A stretch of 64,000 nt of DNA from JAJRQY01 sp965224435 (GTDB taxonomy: Bacteria > Actinomycetota > Acidimicrobiia > Acidimicrobiales > SZUA-35): assembly GCA_965224435.1 (NCBI GenBank), contig OZ245048.1:372001-436000 (forward strand). The letters run 5' to 3'. Positions 9,038-17,686 of the stretch are shown piece after piece. The notes under the pieces were generated by a model. The model worked only from the letters and a program-made list of their open reading frames with translations. It was not told where the DNA came from and did no database searches. A program made the position numbers and the translations under genes. The first letter of the stretch is position 1. Each line of letters opens with the position of its first letter.

Positions 9038-9958
9038 CTAGTCGGTTCGCGATTGACTCAGCCGTAACTCGTCGGCCCATGCGGGCCGGAAGGGTTCAGC
9101 CTCGGTGGCGATATAGCGAACGTGACTAACGCTTTCCGATCCAGAGAACCGGTGGATCTGATAGCCCGCGGGTCCATTGATCAGCTGGATATCCGCATCG
9201 TCTTCCAGATTCAGGGCGACATGCCAGATCGTTGAGAGACCAACCTGGGCGGGGATCCCCGCAACCACCGATTGCATCGGCCGGTGCAGGTGACCACAGA
9301 AGATCCTGCTGATCCCAGAGTCTTGCAGGACTCCGATCAAACGGTCACGGCCTTCGAAGCCTGATCGGTCCATCCATTGGATCTCACTGGAGAACGGCGG
9401 ATGATGCAGAGCTAGGATGGTTTGTACACCGTCTGGCTGCGTGTCGGCCAAAACGTCGCTAAGCCAAGCTTCGCGCTCGTCATCAAAGGCGGCGCCATGA
9501 GCCCCTGGGTTGGTGCTGTCTAGGCCAATGATGCGGACATGATCGTTGACCGTGGTTACCCAACTGGCGTGGTCAGCATCGGCCCAGGGCATGTCGGGAA
9601 AGGTGGCCCGGAAGCGATCTCGGTGGTCGTGATTGCCGGGAATGGGCAGGAAGGGGATGGTGAGTGACTCGAGCATTTCCGCTAGGGCAGCGTACTGGGG
9701 TTGCCGACCCCAGTTGGTCAGATCCCCGGTAGCCAGAACGGCGTGCAGTCGTGGTGTTTCGCGCTCGATACTGGAGACGGCATCCTTGAAGCGTTCATTG
9801 TTGGGCACGAACAAGGGCTCGTGATTCTCGGGGTCAATGACATGAGTATCTGATATCTGAGCGATGAATGTTGCCGGTCTGACCGCTGGCCGTTCGCCAT
9901 TGCTCTGACCGTTTTGGCCGGATGGTGCAGTTTTGGCTGGCTGGATTTCTTCGCTCAC
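9038..9958 (-). CDS. Calcineurin-like metallophosphoesterase (CpdA-type)
   Basis: 306 residues, GTG start with GGAAGAGGG just upstream. All class III cyclic nucleotide phosphodiesterase motifs are visible: SDTHV (Asp-X-His), ATGDLTNWG (Gly-Asp), IPGNHDHR (Gly-Asn-His-Asp/Glu), LALHHPPF (His) and FCGHLHR (Gly-His-X-His), which together bind two metal ions. The family includes E. coli CpdA (cAMP hydrolysis) and glycerophosphodiesterases such as mycobacterial Rv0805, so the physiological substrate cannot be fixed. Cytoplasmic (no signal peptide). Convergent with pcrA; the membrane-protein gene at 10024 lies upstream on the same strand with a 65-base gap. Confidence 0.88.
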   Translation of the reverse strand: MSEEIQPAKTAPSGQNGQSNGERPAVRPATFIAQISDTHVIDPENHEPLFVPNNERFKDAVSSIERETPRLHAVLATGDLTNWGRQPQYAALAEMLESLTIPFLPIPGNHDHRDRFRATFPDMPWADADHASWVTTVNDHVRIIGLDSTNPGAHGAAFDDEREAWLSDVLADTQPDGVQTILALHHPPFSSEIQWMDRSGFEGRDRLIGVLQDSGISRIFCGHLHRPMQSVVAGIPAQVGLSTIWHVALNLEDDADIQLINGPAGYQIHRFSGSESVSHVRYIATEAEPFRPAWADELRLSQSRTD

Positions 9959-10023
9959 AGACCCTCTTCCCTCAGTCTTGCTTCAGTGGTGATATTCGTT
10001 ATCGTCCGATCGCCACTTCGGAC

Positions 10024-10491
10024 TTAACCAAGATCAACAGACAGATTGCCGTCGCCATCTACGGTGACAACATAGTTGGGTAATCCCTCACCTGTCTCTG
10101 GGTAGGTCGCACCATCACAATTGTCGACAAACTCACGAGCCGCCGTCTGCCACTCAGCCACACACTCTCTGGGTGAAGCAGAGGGTCGAACCCCAAACGC
10201 ATGCCAACCGGTTAGTGGATCTGAGCCAACATGCTGAAGGTAGATGTCGCGATCGTTGCCTGACGGATCGGACAATAGGAATGGCCCACTCTCATCGATT
10301 CCATTGGCCATTTCCTCTGCTGGCCCGAATGGAACAGCGGAGGGACCCAGGTCGGCTTGGAGCTGGGCCAGGTCTGCTTGTTGGCCGATTCGAGTGAATA
10401 CGAAGATCATGGAGCCGATCCCGATCACCAAGGAGATGACAAGAAAGACGATCTGCCTTGGTGGCGTACCAATGCTTTTTTCTACTGGCAT
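10024..10491 (-). CDS. Single-span membrane protein, unknown function
   Basis: 155 residues. One N-terminal membrane segment at about residues 13-33 (IVFLVISLVIGIGSMIFVF) followed by a soluble, probably extracytoplasmic domain that contains two cysteines (SPRECVAEW and FVDNCDGATYP) and ends VTVDGDGNLSVDLG. The two Cys could form a disulfide. No domain family was recognised. Divergent from sucC with an 81-base gap, in the same orientation as the phosphodiesterase gene. Confidence 0.65.
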   Translation of the reverse strand: MPVEKSIGTPPRQIVFLVISLVIGIGSMIFVFTRIGQQADLAQLQADLGPSAVPFGPAEEMANGIDESGPFLLSDPSGNDRDIYLQHVGSDPLTGWHAFGVRPSASPRECVAEWQTAAREFVDNCDGATYPETGEGLPNYVVTVDGDGNLSVDLG

Positions 10492-10572
10492 GTCGGGGAT
10501 CTCTCTGGTTGGCCCTGCTGGCCTCTAGTATCGCAAGCATCCTGTCCAGACCCACAATGTGGAGGGCCCCAA

Positions 10573-11712
10573 GTGGATCTTCTTGAATATCAAGGCAAAC
10601 AATTCTTCGCTCAGTACGGCATTCCCGTATCTGAGGGAGAGGCTTGCACCGACGTCGACTCTGCAGTTGCGGTCGCTGACCGCATTGGCTACCCGGTGGT
10701 AGTCAAAGCTCAGGTCCATACTGGTGGTCGAGGTAAGGCTGGCGGCGTCAAGCTGGCTTCCAACACCGAGGAGTGCCGCGAGCACGCTTCCAACATTCTT
10801 GGCCTCGACATCAAGGGCCATATTGTTGAGATCATCTGGGTTGAGAGCGCTTCGGACATTGCCGAGGAGTACTACGCCAGCTTCACCCTGGACCGTTCGG
10901 CCAAGCTGCATCTCGGCATGCTGAGTGCCGAAGGTGGCGTCGAGATCGAAAGTGTGGCCGACGACAATCCTGACGCCATCGCCAAGATCCACGTCAACCC
11001 GGTCGATGGTTTGACTGAAGAAGCTTGTCGAGCATGGGTCGAGGCAGCAAACCTCAACCCCAAGGCCATTGACGGTGCAGTCGACATCTTGATGAAGTTG
11101 TACACCGCTTATACCGAGGGTGATGCTGACATGGTCGAGATCAATCCCCTCATCCTCAAGCCAACCGGTGAAGTTCATGCTTTGGACGCCAAGGTCAGCC
11201 TTGATTCCAATGCGGTGTATCGCCACCCTGACTATGAGCAGTTCGACGCCTCCCAACCCCGGGATGAGCGAGAGACTGCTGCTCATGAGAAGGGCCTGCA
11301 GTACGTTGGCCTCGACGGAACCATTGGCGTGATCGCCAACGGTGCTGGTCTGGCCATGAGCACGCTCGACGTGATCAGCCAGGTTGGCGGCGCAGCCGCC
11401 AACTTCTTGGACATCGGTGGGGGCGCCAGTGCCGACGTGATGGCCGGAGCATTGGAGGTCATCAACAATGACCCTTCGGTCAAGAGCATCTTCATCAACA
11501 TCTTCGGTGGCATCACCCGAGGCGAAGAAGTTGCCAACGGCATCATTGAAGCTATGGGACGAGTCAAGCTTGACTCGCCCATCGTGATCCGCTTGGACGG
11601 AACCAATGCTGAGGAGGGCCGAGCCATCCTGGCCCCCGCCCTCAATGACATGTTAATGATGGAATCAACCATGCTCTCTGCGGCCGCCAAAGCCGCCGAG
11701 TTGGCGAAGTGA
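10573..11712 (+). CDS. sucC: Succinyl-CoA synthetase beta subunit
   Basis: 379 residues from the GTG at 10573, preceded by GGAGGG at 10561-10566; the frame is open further upstream but homology starts at VDLLEYQGKQFF. ATP-grasp domain in the N-terminal half (VVVKAQVHTGGRGKAGGVKLA in two parts) and the CoA-ligase domain with NIFGGITRGEEVANGI, the succinyl-CoA synthetase beta signature, near residue 310. With SucD it interconverts succinyl-CoA and succinate with substrate-level ATP or GTP formation in the TCA cycle. sucD follows after 10 bases. Confidence 0.96.
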   Translation: MDLLEYQGKQFFAQYGIPVSEGEACTDVDSAVAVADRIGYPVVVKAQVHTGGRGKAGGVKLASNTEECREHASNILGLDIKGHIVEIIWVESASDIAEEYYASFTLDRSAKLHLGMLSAEGGVEIESVADDNPDAIAKIHVNPVDGLTEEACRAWVEAANLNPKAIDGAVDILMKLYTAYTEGDADMVEINPLILKPTGEVHALDAKVSLDSNAVYRHPDYEQFDASQPRDERETAAHEKGLQYVGLDGTIGVIANGAGLAMSTLDVISQVGGAAANFLDIGGGASADVMAGALEVINNDPSVKSIFINIFGGITRGEEVANGIIEAMGRVKLDSPIVIRLDGTNAEEGRAILAPALNDMLMMESTMLSAAAKAAELAK

Positions 11713-11722
11713 GGGCTGAACA

Positions 11723-12607
11723 ATGAGCATTTTCCTCGATGAAAACACCAAGGTCATCTACCAGGGCCTCACCGGCTCAACCGGTAGTTACTACGGCGCC
11801 CTCAACAAGGCTTACGGCACACAGGTTGTTGCCGGAACCCACCCCAAGAAGGCTGGGACCGACGTTGATGGCGTGCCGATCTTCGCCACCGTGGCCGACG
11901 CAGTCGAAGCCACTGGCGCTACCGCCAGCTGCATCTTCATCCCCGCGGGGGGAGTGCAAGGAGCCGTTTTGGAAGCGGCCGAAGCGGGCCTTGAGCTCGT
12001 GGTCTGTATTACTGAAGGTGTGCCGGCACACGACGAGGCCTACTTCTACAACAAGCTGAAGGCCGAGTACCCCAACACGCGTCTGCTTGGACCGAACTGC
12101 CCCGGCCTCATCAGCCCCGGCAAGGCAAACGTTGGCATCACAGCCGGACACATCGCCAAGGCTGGTGGCCCAGTTGGCATCGTCAGCCGCTCCGGCACCT
12201 TGACTTATCAGGCTCTGTATGAGCTGCAGCAAAAAGACATTGGTGTCACCACCTGTGTTGGCATTGGTGGCGACCCGGTTCCTGGAACCAGCTTTATCGA
12301 CTGCCTCAAGGCGTTCGAAGCTGACCCAGAAACCAAGGCCGTCATGATGATTGGTGAGATTGGTGGCTCGGCGGAAGAAGAAGCCGCCGAGTTCATCAAG
12401 AACCACATGAGCAAGCCAGTTTCCAGCTATGTCGCTGGTGTGACTGCGCCTCCCGGAAAGAAGATGGGCCATGCTGGCGCCATTGTTTCTGGTGGCAAGG
12501 GAACAGCCAAGGCCAAGATGGAAGCCCTTGAAGATGCTGGTGTGAAGGTCGGGCTCAACCCGACCGAAGCTGGCGAACTCATGATGGAAATCGTCGCCAA
12601 CCTGTAG
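11723..12607 (+). CDS. sucD: Succinyl-CoA synthetase alpha subunit
   Basis: 294 residues. CoA-binding Rossmann domain (VIYQGLTGSTGSYYGALNKAYG in overlapping stretches) and ligase domain; the phosphohistidine region shows GHAGAIVSGGKGTA near residue 250, with the His that carries phosphate during catalysis. LLGPNCPGLISPG is the CoA-binding signature. Forms a complex with SucC and is translated from the same mRNA; a strong hairpin with a T-run lies 43 bases after the stop. Confidence 0.97.
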   Translation: MSIFLDENTKVIYQGLTGSTGSYYGALNKAYGTQVVAGTHPKKAGTDVDGVPIFATVADAVEATGATASCIFIPAGGVQGAVLEAAEAGLELVVCITEGVPAHDEAYFYNKLKAEYPNTRLLGPNCPGLISPGKANVGITAGHIAKAGGPVGIVSRSGTLTYQALYELQQKDIGVTTCVGIGGDPVPGTSFIDCLKAFEADPETKAVMMIGEIGGSAEEEAAEFIKNHMSKPVSSYVAGVTAPPGKKMGHAGAIVSGGKGTAKAKMEALEDAGVKVGLNPTEAGELMMEIVANL

Positions 12608-12649
12608 AACGAGTCCGGCAGAACCTGCCGATCAAGAAACTCAGATGGT

Positions 12650-12688
12650 CGAGGACTCAAACAGTCCTCGGTCATTGCTCTTTTTGGT
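12650..12688 (+). terminator. Rho-independent terminator after sucCD
   Basis: Perfect 8-bp stem cgaggact (12650-12657) and agtcctcg (12663-12670) with loop caaac, followed by gtcattgctctttttgg with a run of five T. A smaller hairpin, cggcag-aac-ctgccg (12616-12630), precedes it. Its position argues against starting the next gene before 12705. Confidence 0.8.
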
Positions 12689-12704
12689 GACACACTGGCT
12701 CGCT

Positions 12705-13727
12705 ATGGCTCGCCGTCCTATCCAGATCATGAGTCTGTTGGCGACCGGTCTGGTTGCCGCATCCTGTGTCCAAGTAGAGCGGCCAGAGTTGTCTGATGAC
12801 ACACTCCCAACAGTGGCTTCGCAGGAATTACCTGATGAGACGGTGGATGGAGCCAGTAGCGAGATCTCGGAACCCGGCGTCGTTGACCCTCAGCTACAGC
12901 TGGACCTTGGACCAGTCAATGCCCTGATCACCCCGACCGGGGTCATTGTTCCGGTGTTGTCCGTCAACGAGAGCGACTATCTGATCAAGACTCCCTGCGG
13001 CAATGAAGAGATCCTTGCTTGGGGAACCCCCTTGTACACCGCGCAGGTTGCACTGGACCCTGGCCATGGGGGAGAAGTCGAAACCGGAGCCATCGGGCCC
13101 AACGGATTGCAGGAGAAGAACCTCAACCTAGATGTGGCCAAGCGAACGGCCCGAATCCTCGAAAACCGAGGCATCTCCGTCATTCTGACCCGCACATCGG
13201 ACTACCGAATCCCCCTCATCATCCGGACCGAGATCGGCCAGGCCGTCAACGCCAAACTGATGGTGTCCATCCATCACAACGCTCCCAACTGGCTGGAGTC
13301 CGACATCCCCGGCACCGAGATCTTCGTCCAGACGGGCACGCCAGAATCCCAACGCCTCGGTGGCCTCTTGTGGGAAGAACTGGTAGACGCCCTCAGCCAG
13401 TTCGAAGACGTGCAGTGGACCGCAGCCGACGATGCTGGTGCGCTCGAAGTCCTGAATAAGTCAGGCGATGACACCTACGGCATGGTTCGGCGGCCCGAGA
13501 TGCCCGCAGTACTGGCCGAACTTGGCTACATCTCCAACCCCTCCGAAGCCGCCCTGTTCTCCACTCCTCGCTACGTAGAAGTGGCGGCAACTGCATTGGC
13601 CGACGGCATCGAACGCTGGTTGGCCACAGAAGACCCCGGCTCGGGATTCGTGGCCGAGCCCCGACTGTTCACCCCAACCGGGGGAACCGGCGGAACGACC
13701 GGCTGCGTTGACCCCGACCTGGAGTAG
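12705..13727 (+). CDS. N-acetylmuramoyl-L-alanine amidase, lipoprotein
   Basis: 340 residues from ATG 12705 (MARRPIQIM), chosen because a lipoprotein signal follows directly: hydrophobic SLLATGLVAASC with lipobox VAASC, Cys at about residue 20. After a Ser/Thr/Glu-rich spacer the Amidase_3 domain begins (VALDPGHGGEVETGAIGPNG, zinc-binding His and Glu), continues with NLDVAKRTARIL, VSIHHNAPNW (zinc His) and ends with VLAELGYISNPSEAALF (catalytic Glu). It cleaves the amide bond between MurNAc and the stem peptide, acting outside the membrane in wall turnover or division. Short Gly/Thr-rich tail (GGTGGTTGCVDP). Separate from sucCD because a terminator intervenes. Confidence 0.9.
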   Translation: MARRPIQIMSLLATGLVAASCVQVERPELSDDTLPTVASQELPDETVDGASSEISEPGVVDPQLQLDLGPVNALITPTGVIVPVLSVNESDYLIKTPCGNEEILAWGTPLYTAQVALDPGHGGEVETGAIGPNGLQEKNLNLDVAKRTARILENRGISVILTRTSDYRIPLIIRTEIGQAVNAKLMVSIHHNAPNWLESDIPGTEIFVQTGTPESQRLGGLLWEELVDALSQFEDVQWTAADDAGALEVLNKSGDDTYGMVRRPEMPAVLAELGYISNPSEAALFSTPRYVEVAATALADGIERWLATEDPGSGFVAEPRLFTPTGGTGGTTGCVDPDLE

Positions 13728-13736
13728 CGCTCGTTG

Positions 13737-13780
13737 AGTGTGCAGTTCGCGTCCCCCAAACGGGACGCGAACTGCACACT
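13737..13780. terminator. Perfect 19-bp hairpin between amidase gene and purH
   Basis: agtgtgcagttcgcgtccc (13737-13755) and its exact reverse complement (13762-13780) flank loop ccaaac. It starts 9 bases after the amidase stop and could terminate that transcript, but there is no U-tract. Such a long perfect stem could equally be a repeated palindromic element. Confidence 0.65.
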
Positions 13781-13863
13781 GGATTGCTCGCATTGATCAA
13801 GATTCAACAAGACGGTAGGCCCCAGACCTAGGTGGTCGGACACATCAGCGCTAGCTTCGGACC

Positions 13864-15471
13864 GTGCGCGCGCTACTGAGTGTTTATGACAAGACCGGAA
13901 TCGTCGATCTGGCCCAGGCCTTTCACGATTTGGGAATCGATCTGATCTCGTCGGGGGGAACGGCCCGAGTAATCGCCGAGGCAGGCATCCCGGTAACCGA
14001 TGTGGCTGACTTCACCGGCTCACCGCCCATGCTGAGCCACCGGGTCGTGACCCTGCACCCCAAAATCCACGGAGGCTTGTTGGCCGATCGGCGAGACCCT
14101 AGCCATCTCACCGATCTGGAAACCCACGGAATCGATCTCATCGACATCGTGGTCTCTAACCTCTACCCCTTCGGAGGCACCGGAGGCGACTTCGAACACT
14201 CCGTGGGCGACGAAGCAAGATCAGAAGAACTGATCGACATTGGTGGCCCAACCCTGGTTCGGGCGGCGGCCAAGAACCATGAGTTTGTCACCGTCCTGGT
14301 CGACCCGGCCGACTACGCCCAAGTCCTGGAAGAGATCGGATCCTCCAAGAAGACTTCCCACCGCACCCGACTCCGTCTTGCCCGCAAGGCATTCGCCCAG
14401 ACTGCGGCTTATGACGCGGCTATCGTCGACTGGTTCGATCAGGAGAATCCCCCTCCGGCTGAGGTCGAACCCACTTCGACCAGTGAGACTGCTGGCCAGG
14501 TCACTGCTCAGGATGGCGACGATGTTCTTCCGGCCTCGATCGAGCTTTCGCTAGAACGAGCTCAAGACCTTCGCTACGGCGAGAACCCTCACCAGCAGGG
14601 CGCCCGCTACCGGGTCAAGGGATCAACCACCTGGTGGGACGACGTGGAGCAGCTCAGTGGAGTTGCCCTCAGCTACCTCAACCTCTTTGATGCCGATGCC
14701 GCGTGGCGATTAGTCAATGACCTCGGCGACGAGCCAGCGGTAGCCATTATCAAGCACGCCAACCCGTGTGGTGTCTCCATCAACAGCGACCTGGCCGCCG
14801 CCTACGCCAACGCCTTTGCCTGTGATCCACGCTCAGCCTTTGGCGGCATTGTCGCCGTCAATCGAGTTATCGACCTGGCCACGATCGAAGCCATGGAAGA
14901 GGCAGCCCAAGCCGATCTGATCATTGCACCGGGTTATGAGGACGGAGTAGTTGAGCGACTTGTGGCCAAGCGCAAGAACACCCGCTTGCTGGTTGCCGGA
15001 CCACCGACCCTGACCGATCTGGCCATCCGCCCGCTGTCCAACGGGTTCTTGGTGCAGCAATCACACAACTTTGCGGCCACACCCGAGGAGTGGACCGTCG
15101 TAACCGAGCGCCATCCGACTGCTACCGAGATGGCTGACGCTGCTCTGGCTTGGAAGTTGTGCAGCTATGTCTCCTCCAACGCCATTGTCTTGGTGAAGGA
15201 TCAGACCGCCTGGGGGATCGGAGCTGGTCAACAGAACCGGGTTGAATCGGGTCAGCTGGCCGCAACCAAGGCTGACGGTCGTGCCGCTGGCGGGGCCTGT
15301 GCCTCGGATGCCTTCTATCCGTTCCGTGATGGCGTTGATGCCGCGGCGGAAGCCGGAGCCACAGTGATTGTGCAACCGGGTGGATCGGTCAACGACAAGG
15401 ACACCATTGCCGCCGCCAACGAACACGGTGTCGCCATGCTGTTCACCGGTGAACGTCAGTTCCGACACTAG
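13864..15471 (+). CDS. purH: Bifunctional AICAR transformylase/IMP cyclohydrolase
   Basis: 535 residues, GTG start. Catalyses the last two steps of IMP synthesis. N-terminal MGS-like cyclohydrolase domain (LLSVYDKTGIVDLAQ, SSGGTARVIAEAGIPVTDV, HPKIHGGLLADR) and C-terminal AICAR transformylase domain with RYGENPHQQGA, KHANPCGVSI (catalytic Lys-His) and SDAFYPFRDGVDAAAEAG near the end. A region of about 25 residues rich in Glu/Thr/Ser (PPPAEVEPTSTSETAGQ) links the domains. The usual partner purN is not next to it. It supplies IMP for the GuaB/GuaA branch encoded at the start of the window. Confidence 0.97.
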   Translation: MRALLSVYDKTGIVDLAQAFHDLGIDLISSGGTARVIAEAGIPVTDVADFTGSPPMLSHRVVTLHPKIHGGLLADRRDPSHLTDLETHGIDLIDIVVSNLYPFGGTGGDFEHSVGDEARSEELIDIGGPTLVRAAAKNHEFVTVLVDPADYAQVLEEIGSSKKTSHRTRLRLARKAFAQTAAYDAAIVDWFDQENPPPAEVEPTSTSETAGQVTAQDGDDVLPASIELSLERAQDLRYGENPHQQGARYRVKGSTTWWDDVEQLSGVALSYLNLFDADAAWRLVNDLGDEPAVAIIKHANPCGVSINSDLAAAYANAFACDPRSAFGGIVAVNRVIDLATIEAMEEAAQADLIIAPGYEDGVVERLVAKRKNTRLLVAGPPTLTDLAIRPLSNGFLVQQSHNFAATPEEWTVVTERHPTATEMADAALAWKLCSYVSSNAIVLVKDQTAWGIGAGQQNRVESGQLAATKADGRAAGGACASDAFYPFRDGVDAAAEAGATVIVQPGGSVNDKDTIAAANEHGVAMLFTGERQFRH

Positions 15472-15510
15472 CGACCGAGTGCGGGCGAGTGGGCCGGATG
15501 GCCTATTTGC

Positions 15511-15535
15511 GGAAAGCCCCGTGGGTAGGGGTTCC
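15511..15535 (+). terminator. Possible stem-loop after purH
   Basis: ggaa-ag-cccc (15511-15520) can pair with ggggttcc (15528-15535) around loop gtgggta, with a 2-base bulge. It lies 40 bases after the purH stop; no T-run. Confidence 0.35.
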
Positions 15536-15560
15536 CAACTATGACGCTTTGTACTAGGCT
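15532..15560 (+). promoter_or_regulatory. Possible promoter for metF
   Basis: TTCCCA (15532-15537), 17-base spacer, TAGGCT (15555-15560). The -10 keeps the key A2 and T6; the -35 is weak. It would give a leader of about 100 bases before metF that can fold (see 15586-15644). Confidence 0.3.
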
Positions 15561-15585
15561 GCATCGAACATGGTCATGGGCACTC

Positions 15586-15644
15586 GTTTGGTGCTTATGG
15601 GCGTAGACGGCCTCGTGCTTCGAGGTCGCCCGCTGCCGGCACCA
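15586..15644 (+). promoter_or_regulatory. Structured 5' leader of metF, candidate cis-regulatory RNA
   Basis: gggc (15599-15602) can pair with gccc (15628-15631), and inside it ggcctcg (15609-15615) with cgaggtc (15621-15627) around loop tgctt. tggtgc (about 15589-15594) can pair with gcacca (15639-15644), giving a possible second stem or pseudoknot. It does not match the SAM-I or SAM-IV consensus that I know. Function inferred only from position before a methionine-pathway gene. Confidence 0.35.
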
Positions 15645-15670
15645 TGCAGGAATCACATTCGGAGGCCAAA

Positions 15671-16552
15671 ATGGCTCGTATTCGTGACCTGCTTGCCGTT
15701 CAGCGAACGGTGAGCTTCGAGTTCTTCCCACCCAAGACCGATGAAGCAACAGCTCAACTGAGCCAGGTGATGTCGGAGCTATCCGAACACCATCCGGACT
15801 TTGTCAGCGTCACCTACGGTGCAGGCGGGAGCGATCGCCAGCAGACCGTGGAAACCGTTGTCGGTCTGCAGGCCGATCACCAGGTGCCGACCATGGCTCA
15901 TCTCACCTGTATCGGGCATCGGGTGAGCGAGATTGATGCTCTGCTCAATACCTATGCCAAGGCTGGAATCGAGAACATCCTGGCCCTTGGTGGCGATGCC
16001 CCTGTTGATGCGACCGATGTTCCTTCCGGCGATTTTCGTTTTGCGGCGGATCTCGTTGCCCACATCAAGGACGATGGTCGATTCTGTGTAGGAGTCGCTG
16101 CCCACCCTGAAGGCCACCCGCGTTCGTCCAGTCTGAAGGAAGACCGGCGACAACTGGCTGACAAGCTCAACGAGGCCGATTTTGCCATCACCCAATTTTT
16201 CTTCGACGTCGATGACTACTTCTCGATGGTCGAAGCTCTAGCTGACCTGAGATGTGACAAGCCAGTCGTTCCCGGCGTGATTCCGTTGACCAATAGCAAT
16301 CAGGTTGCCCGCTTCGCTGCGATGGCCGGAGCCACGATCCCATCTGAACTCATTGAACGGATTGAAGATGCAGCTCGACGAGGCGGTGGCCCTGGTGCTC
16401 CCGAAGTGATGAATCTTGGTATTGATTTGGCGTTGAGCCAGAGCCAAGCCTTACTAGACGGCGGTGCACCCGGGCTGCACTTTTACACCCTGAACCGTTC
16501 GAAGGCCACGAAGGCCGTGCTGTCGAATCTGGCTGTTTCCATTAACGAGTAG
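15671..16552 (+). CDS. metF: Methylenetetrahydrofolate reductase
   Basis: 293 residues from ATG 15671, preceded by GGAGG at 15661-15665; an in-frame ATG at 15644 lacks a ribosome site. FAD-dependent TIM barrel: SFEFFPPKTDEA at the start (Glu of the FEFFPPK motif), SVTYGAGGS, THLTC-like MAHLTCIGH, ILALGGDAP, GVAAHPEGHPRS and AITQFFFDVDDYF. Reduces 5,10-methylene-THF to 5-methyl-THF for methionine synthesis. It ends with GAPGLHFYTLNRSKATKAVL, typical for the family. Preceded by a structured leader. Confidence 0.95.
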   Translation: MARIRDLLAVQRTVSFEFFPPKTDEATAQLSQVMSELSEHHPDFVSVTYGAGGSDRQQTVETVVGLQADHQVPTMAHLTCIGHRVSEIDALLNTYAKAGIENILALGGDAPVDATDVPSGDFRFAADLVAHIKDDGRFCVGVAAHPEGHPRSSSLKEDRRQLADKLNEADFAITQFFFDVDDYFSMVEALADLRCDKPVVPGVIPLTNSNQVARFAAMAGATIPSELIERIEDAARRGGGPGAPEVMNLGIDLALSQSQALLDGGAPGLHFYTLNRSKATKAVLSNLAVSINE

Positions 16553-16594
16553 AAGCGACCACTCGGTTGGGAGGCATGGCTGCAAACCTCCGGG

Positions 16595-17104
16595 TCAACC
16601 TGTTGGCTTGCCCCACTTCTCATGCGCCGTGGCGTAGACCCCTTGGTCCCAGGAAAACTCGACCGTATTGCCATCTGGGTCATTCAGCATGCAGATGTAG
16701 CCAATGGGTGCGGGCATTTGGGTGGCGGGCATTGCTAGCCAGCCTTCTTTCTTGGCGATTTCTGCCATCTCGTCGACTTGATCTTTTGACGTCACCTCCA
16801 TGCCAAGGTGGGCGAAAGGCGCAAGCACCGCGTTTGGTGCGGGAGCGAACGGGTCCTTCTCGGGCAGGAACTGGGCCACGACAAGCAGGAAGGGGCTGTC
16901 GGCTGCGTCGGACATGCCGAGCCATGCTCCGAAGCCGTCGTCATCTTGACGTCGCTCCAGAAGTTCCAGCGGCGTGAACTTGGTGTACCAATCGATGGTG
17001 TCGTCGATGTCCTTGACCCGCAGGGCAATATGGGTCCATCGCGGACTGGCTGGAAAGTGGTCGTAGGAGGAGCGAGCTTCTTCTTTCGGCTTGGAAGTGG
17101 TCAT
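16595..17104 (-). CDS. VOC-superfamily (glyoxalase-like) protein
   Basis: 169 residues. One vicinal oxygen chelate fold of two beta-alpha-beta-beta-beta modules: SPRWTHIALRVKDIDDTIDWY at the start of module 1 (His as likely metal ligand) and FAHLGMEVTSKDQV ... ICMLNDPDGNTVEFSW for module 2 (His and Glu as ligands). This resembles lactoylglutathione lyase-like proteins and ring-cleavage dioxygenases; the substrate is unknown. Cytoplasmic. It lies downstream of the NTF2-like gene on the same strand. Confidence 0.82.
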   Translation of the reverse strand: MTTSKPKEEARSSYDHFPASPRWTHIALRVKDIDDTIDWYTKFTPLELLERRQDDDGFGAWLGMSDAADSPFLLVVAQFLPEKDPFAPAPNAVLAPFAHLGMEVTSKDQVDEMAEIAKKEGWLAMPATQMPAPIGYICMLNDPDGNTVEFSWDQGVYATAHEKWGKPTG

Positions 17105-17145
17105 GTTGTCCAGAAATCTAGCCTGTCTTCGCGGAGCATGTCCTG

Positions 17146-17184
17146 CGAGCCGATCAAACCGAGCCGATCAAACCGAGCCGATCA
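17146..17184. repeat. 14-bp tandem repeat, 2.8 units
   Basis: cgagccgatcaaac at 17146-17159 and 17160-17173, then cgagccgatca at 17174-17184. The last unit includes the stop codon of the NTF2-like gene on the minus strand. The period is not a multiple of three and the array lies outside coding sequence. Confidence 0.85.
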
Positions 17185-17592
17185 GATCTGATTTAGGAAG
17201 CTGGACGAGTCCCAATAATCTGTTCGTTTGGCAATGAGTCCTTCGCTCATTTCGAAGCGCATCACCCCTTGGATGGAGATAGTGGCCTCATCTTTCCAAA
17301 GCGCATGCAGTCGGTAACTGACAAAGAGCCGATCACCTTCAACAACAAGATCTTCGATCTCGTATACGAGATCTTTCATGTCATCGAGAAAAGCTGGCAG
17401 TCGCTCCAGGTAGACGCTTCGCCCAACACATCCGCGACCTAACACCGTCATGTGCTCGTTGATGAATCCCTCCGCCACGTGAGCCGCAATTGTTTCGGGG
17501 TCCCTTCGAGCGAAAGATCCGAGAAAGGAGCGCACGCGCTCCGCATTGCTGAGGCCTTTGCTGCTGGGGTTCAAATTGGATTGTTGGCCCAT
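17182..17592 (-). CDS. NTF2-like (SnoaL/polyketide cyclase-type) protein
   Basis: About 136 residues from ATG 17592 (MGQQSNLNPSSKG); an upstream frame extends to 17715 but would overlap the divergent Rieske gene. The fold is recognised from SNAERVRSFLGSFARRDPETIAAHV, followed by FINEHMTVLGRGCVGRSVYLE and strand-rich DLVVEGDRLFVSYRLHALW ... IQGVMRFEMSEGLIAKRTDYWD, the usual SnoaL end. Members bind small ligands and act as isomerases, cyclases or small subunits of ring-hydroxylating oxygenases. It is divergent from a Rieske oxygenase gene, which suggests a shared pathway. Confidence 0.8.
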   Translation of the reverse strand: MGQQSNLNPSSKGLSNAERVRSFLGSFARRDPETIAAHVAEGFINEHMTVLGRGCVGRSVYLERLPAFLDDMKDLVYEIEDLVVEGDRLFVSYRLHALWKDEATISIQGVMRFEMSEGLIAKRTDYWDSSSFLNQI

Positions 17593-17686
17593 GGCTCTTC
17601 CCTGACAAATACTTGCTTTGCCCGCTCCGGAGTGGGACGGTTGTTCGCCCTGAGCGTAGGGAAGACTGAAGAGGGATGCTGAACCT

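Noticed and set aside
10357..10572. Upstream extension of sucC
   Set aside because: SucC homology starts exactly at the GTG 10573 with a good GGAGGG; the extension overlaps the divergent gene.
11777..12472. 231-codon minus-strand frame inside sucD
   Set aside because: Antisense shadow of the well-conserved sucD gene.
15560..15670. SAM riboswitch before metF
   Set aside because: The segment ggtcatgggcac recalls SAM-IV, but the expected downstream core is absent. Kept only as an unclassified structured leader.
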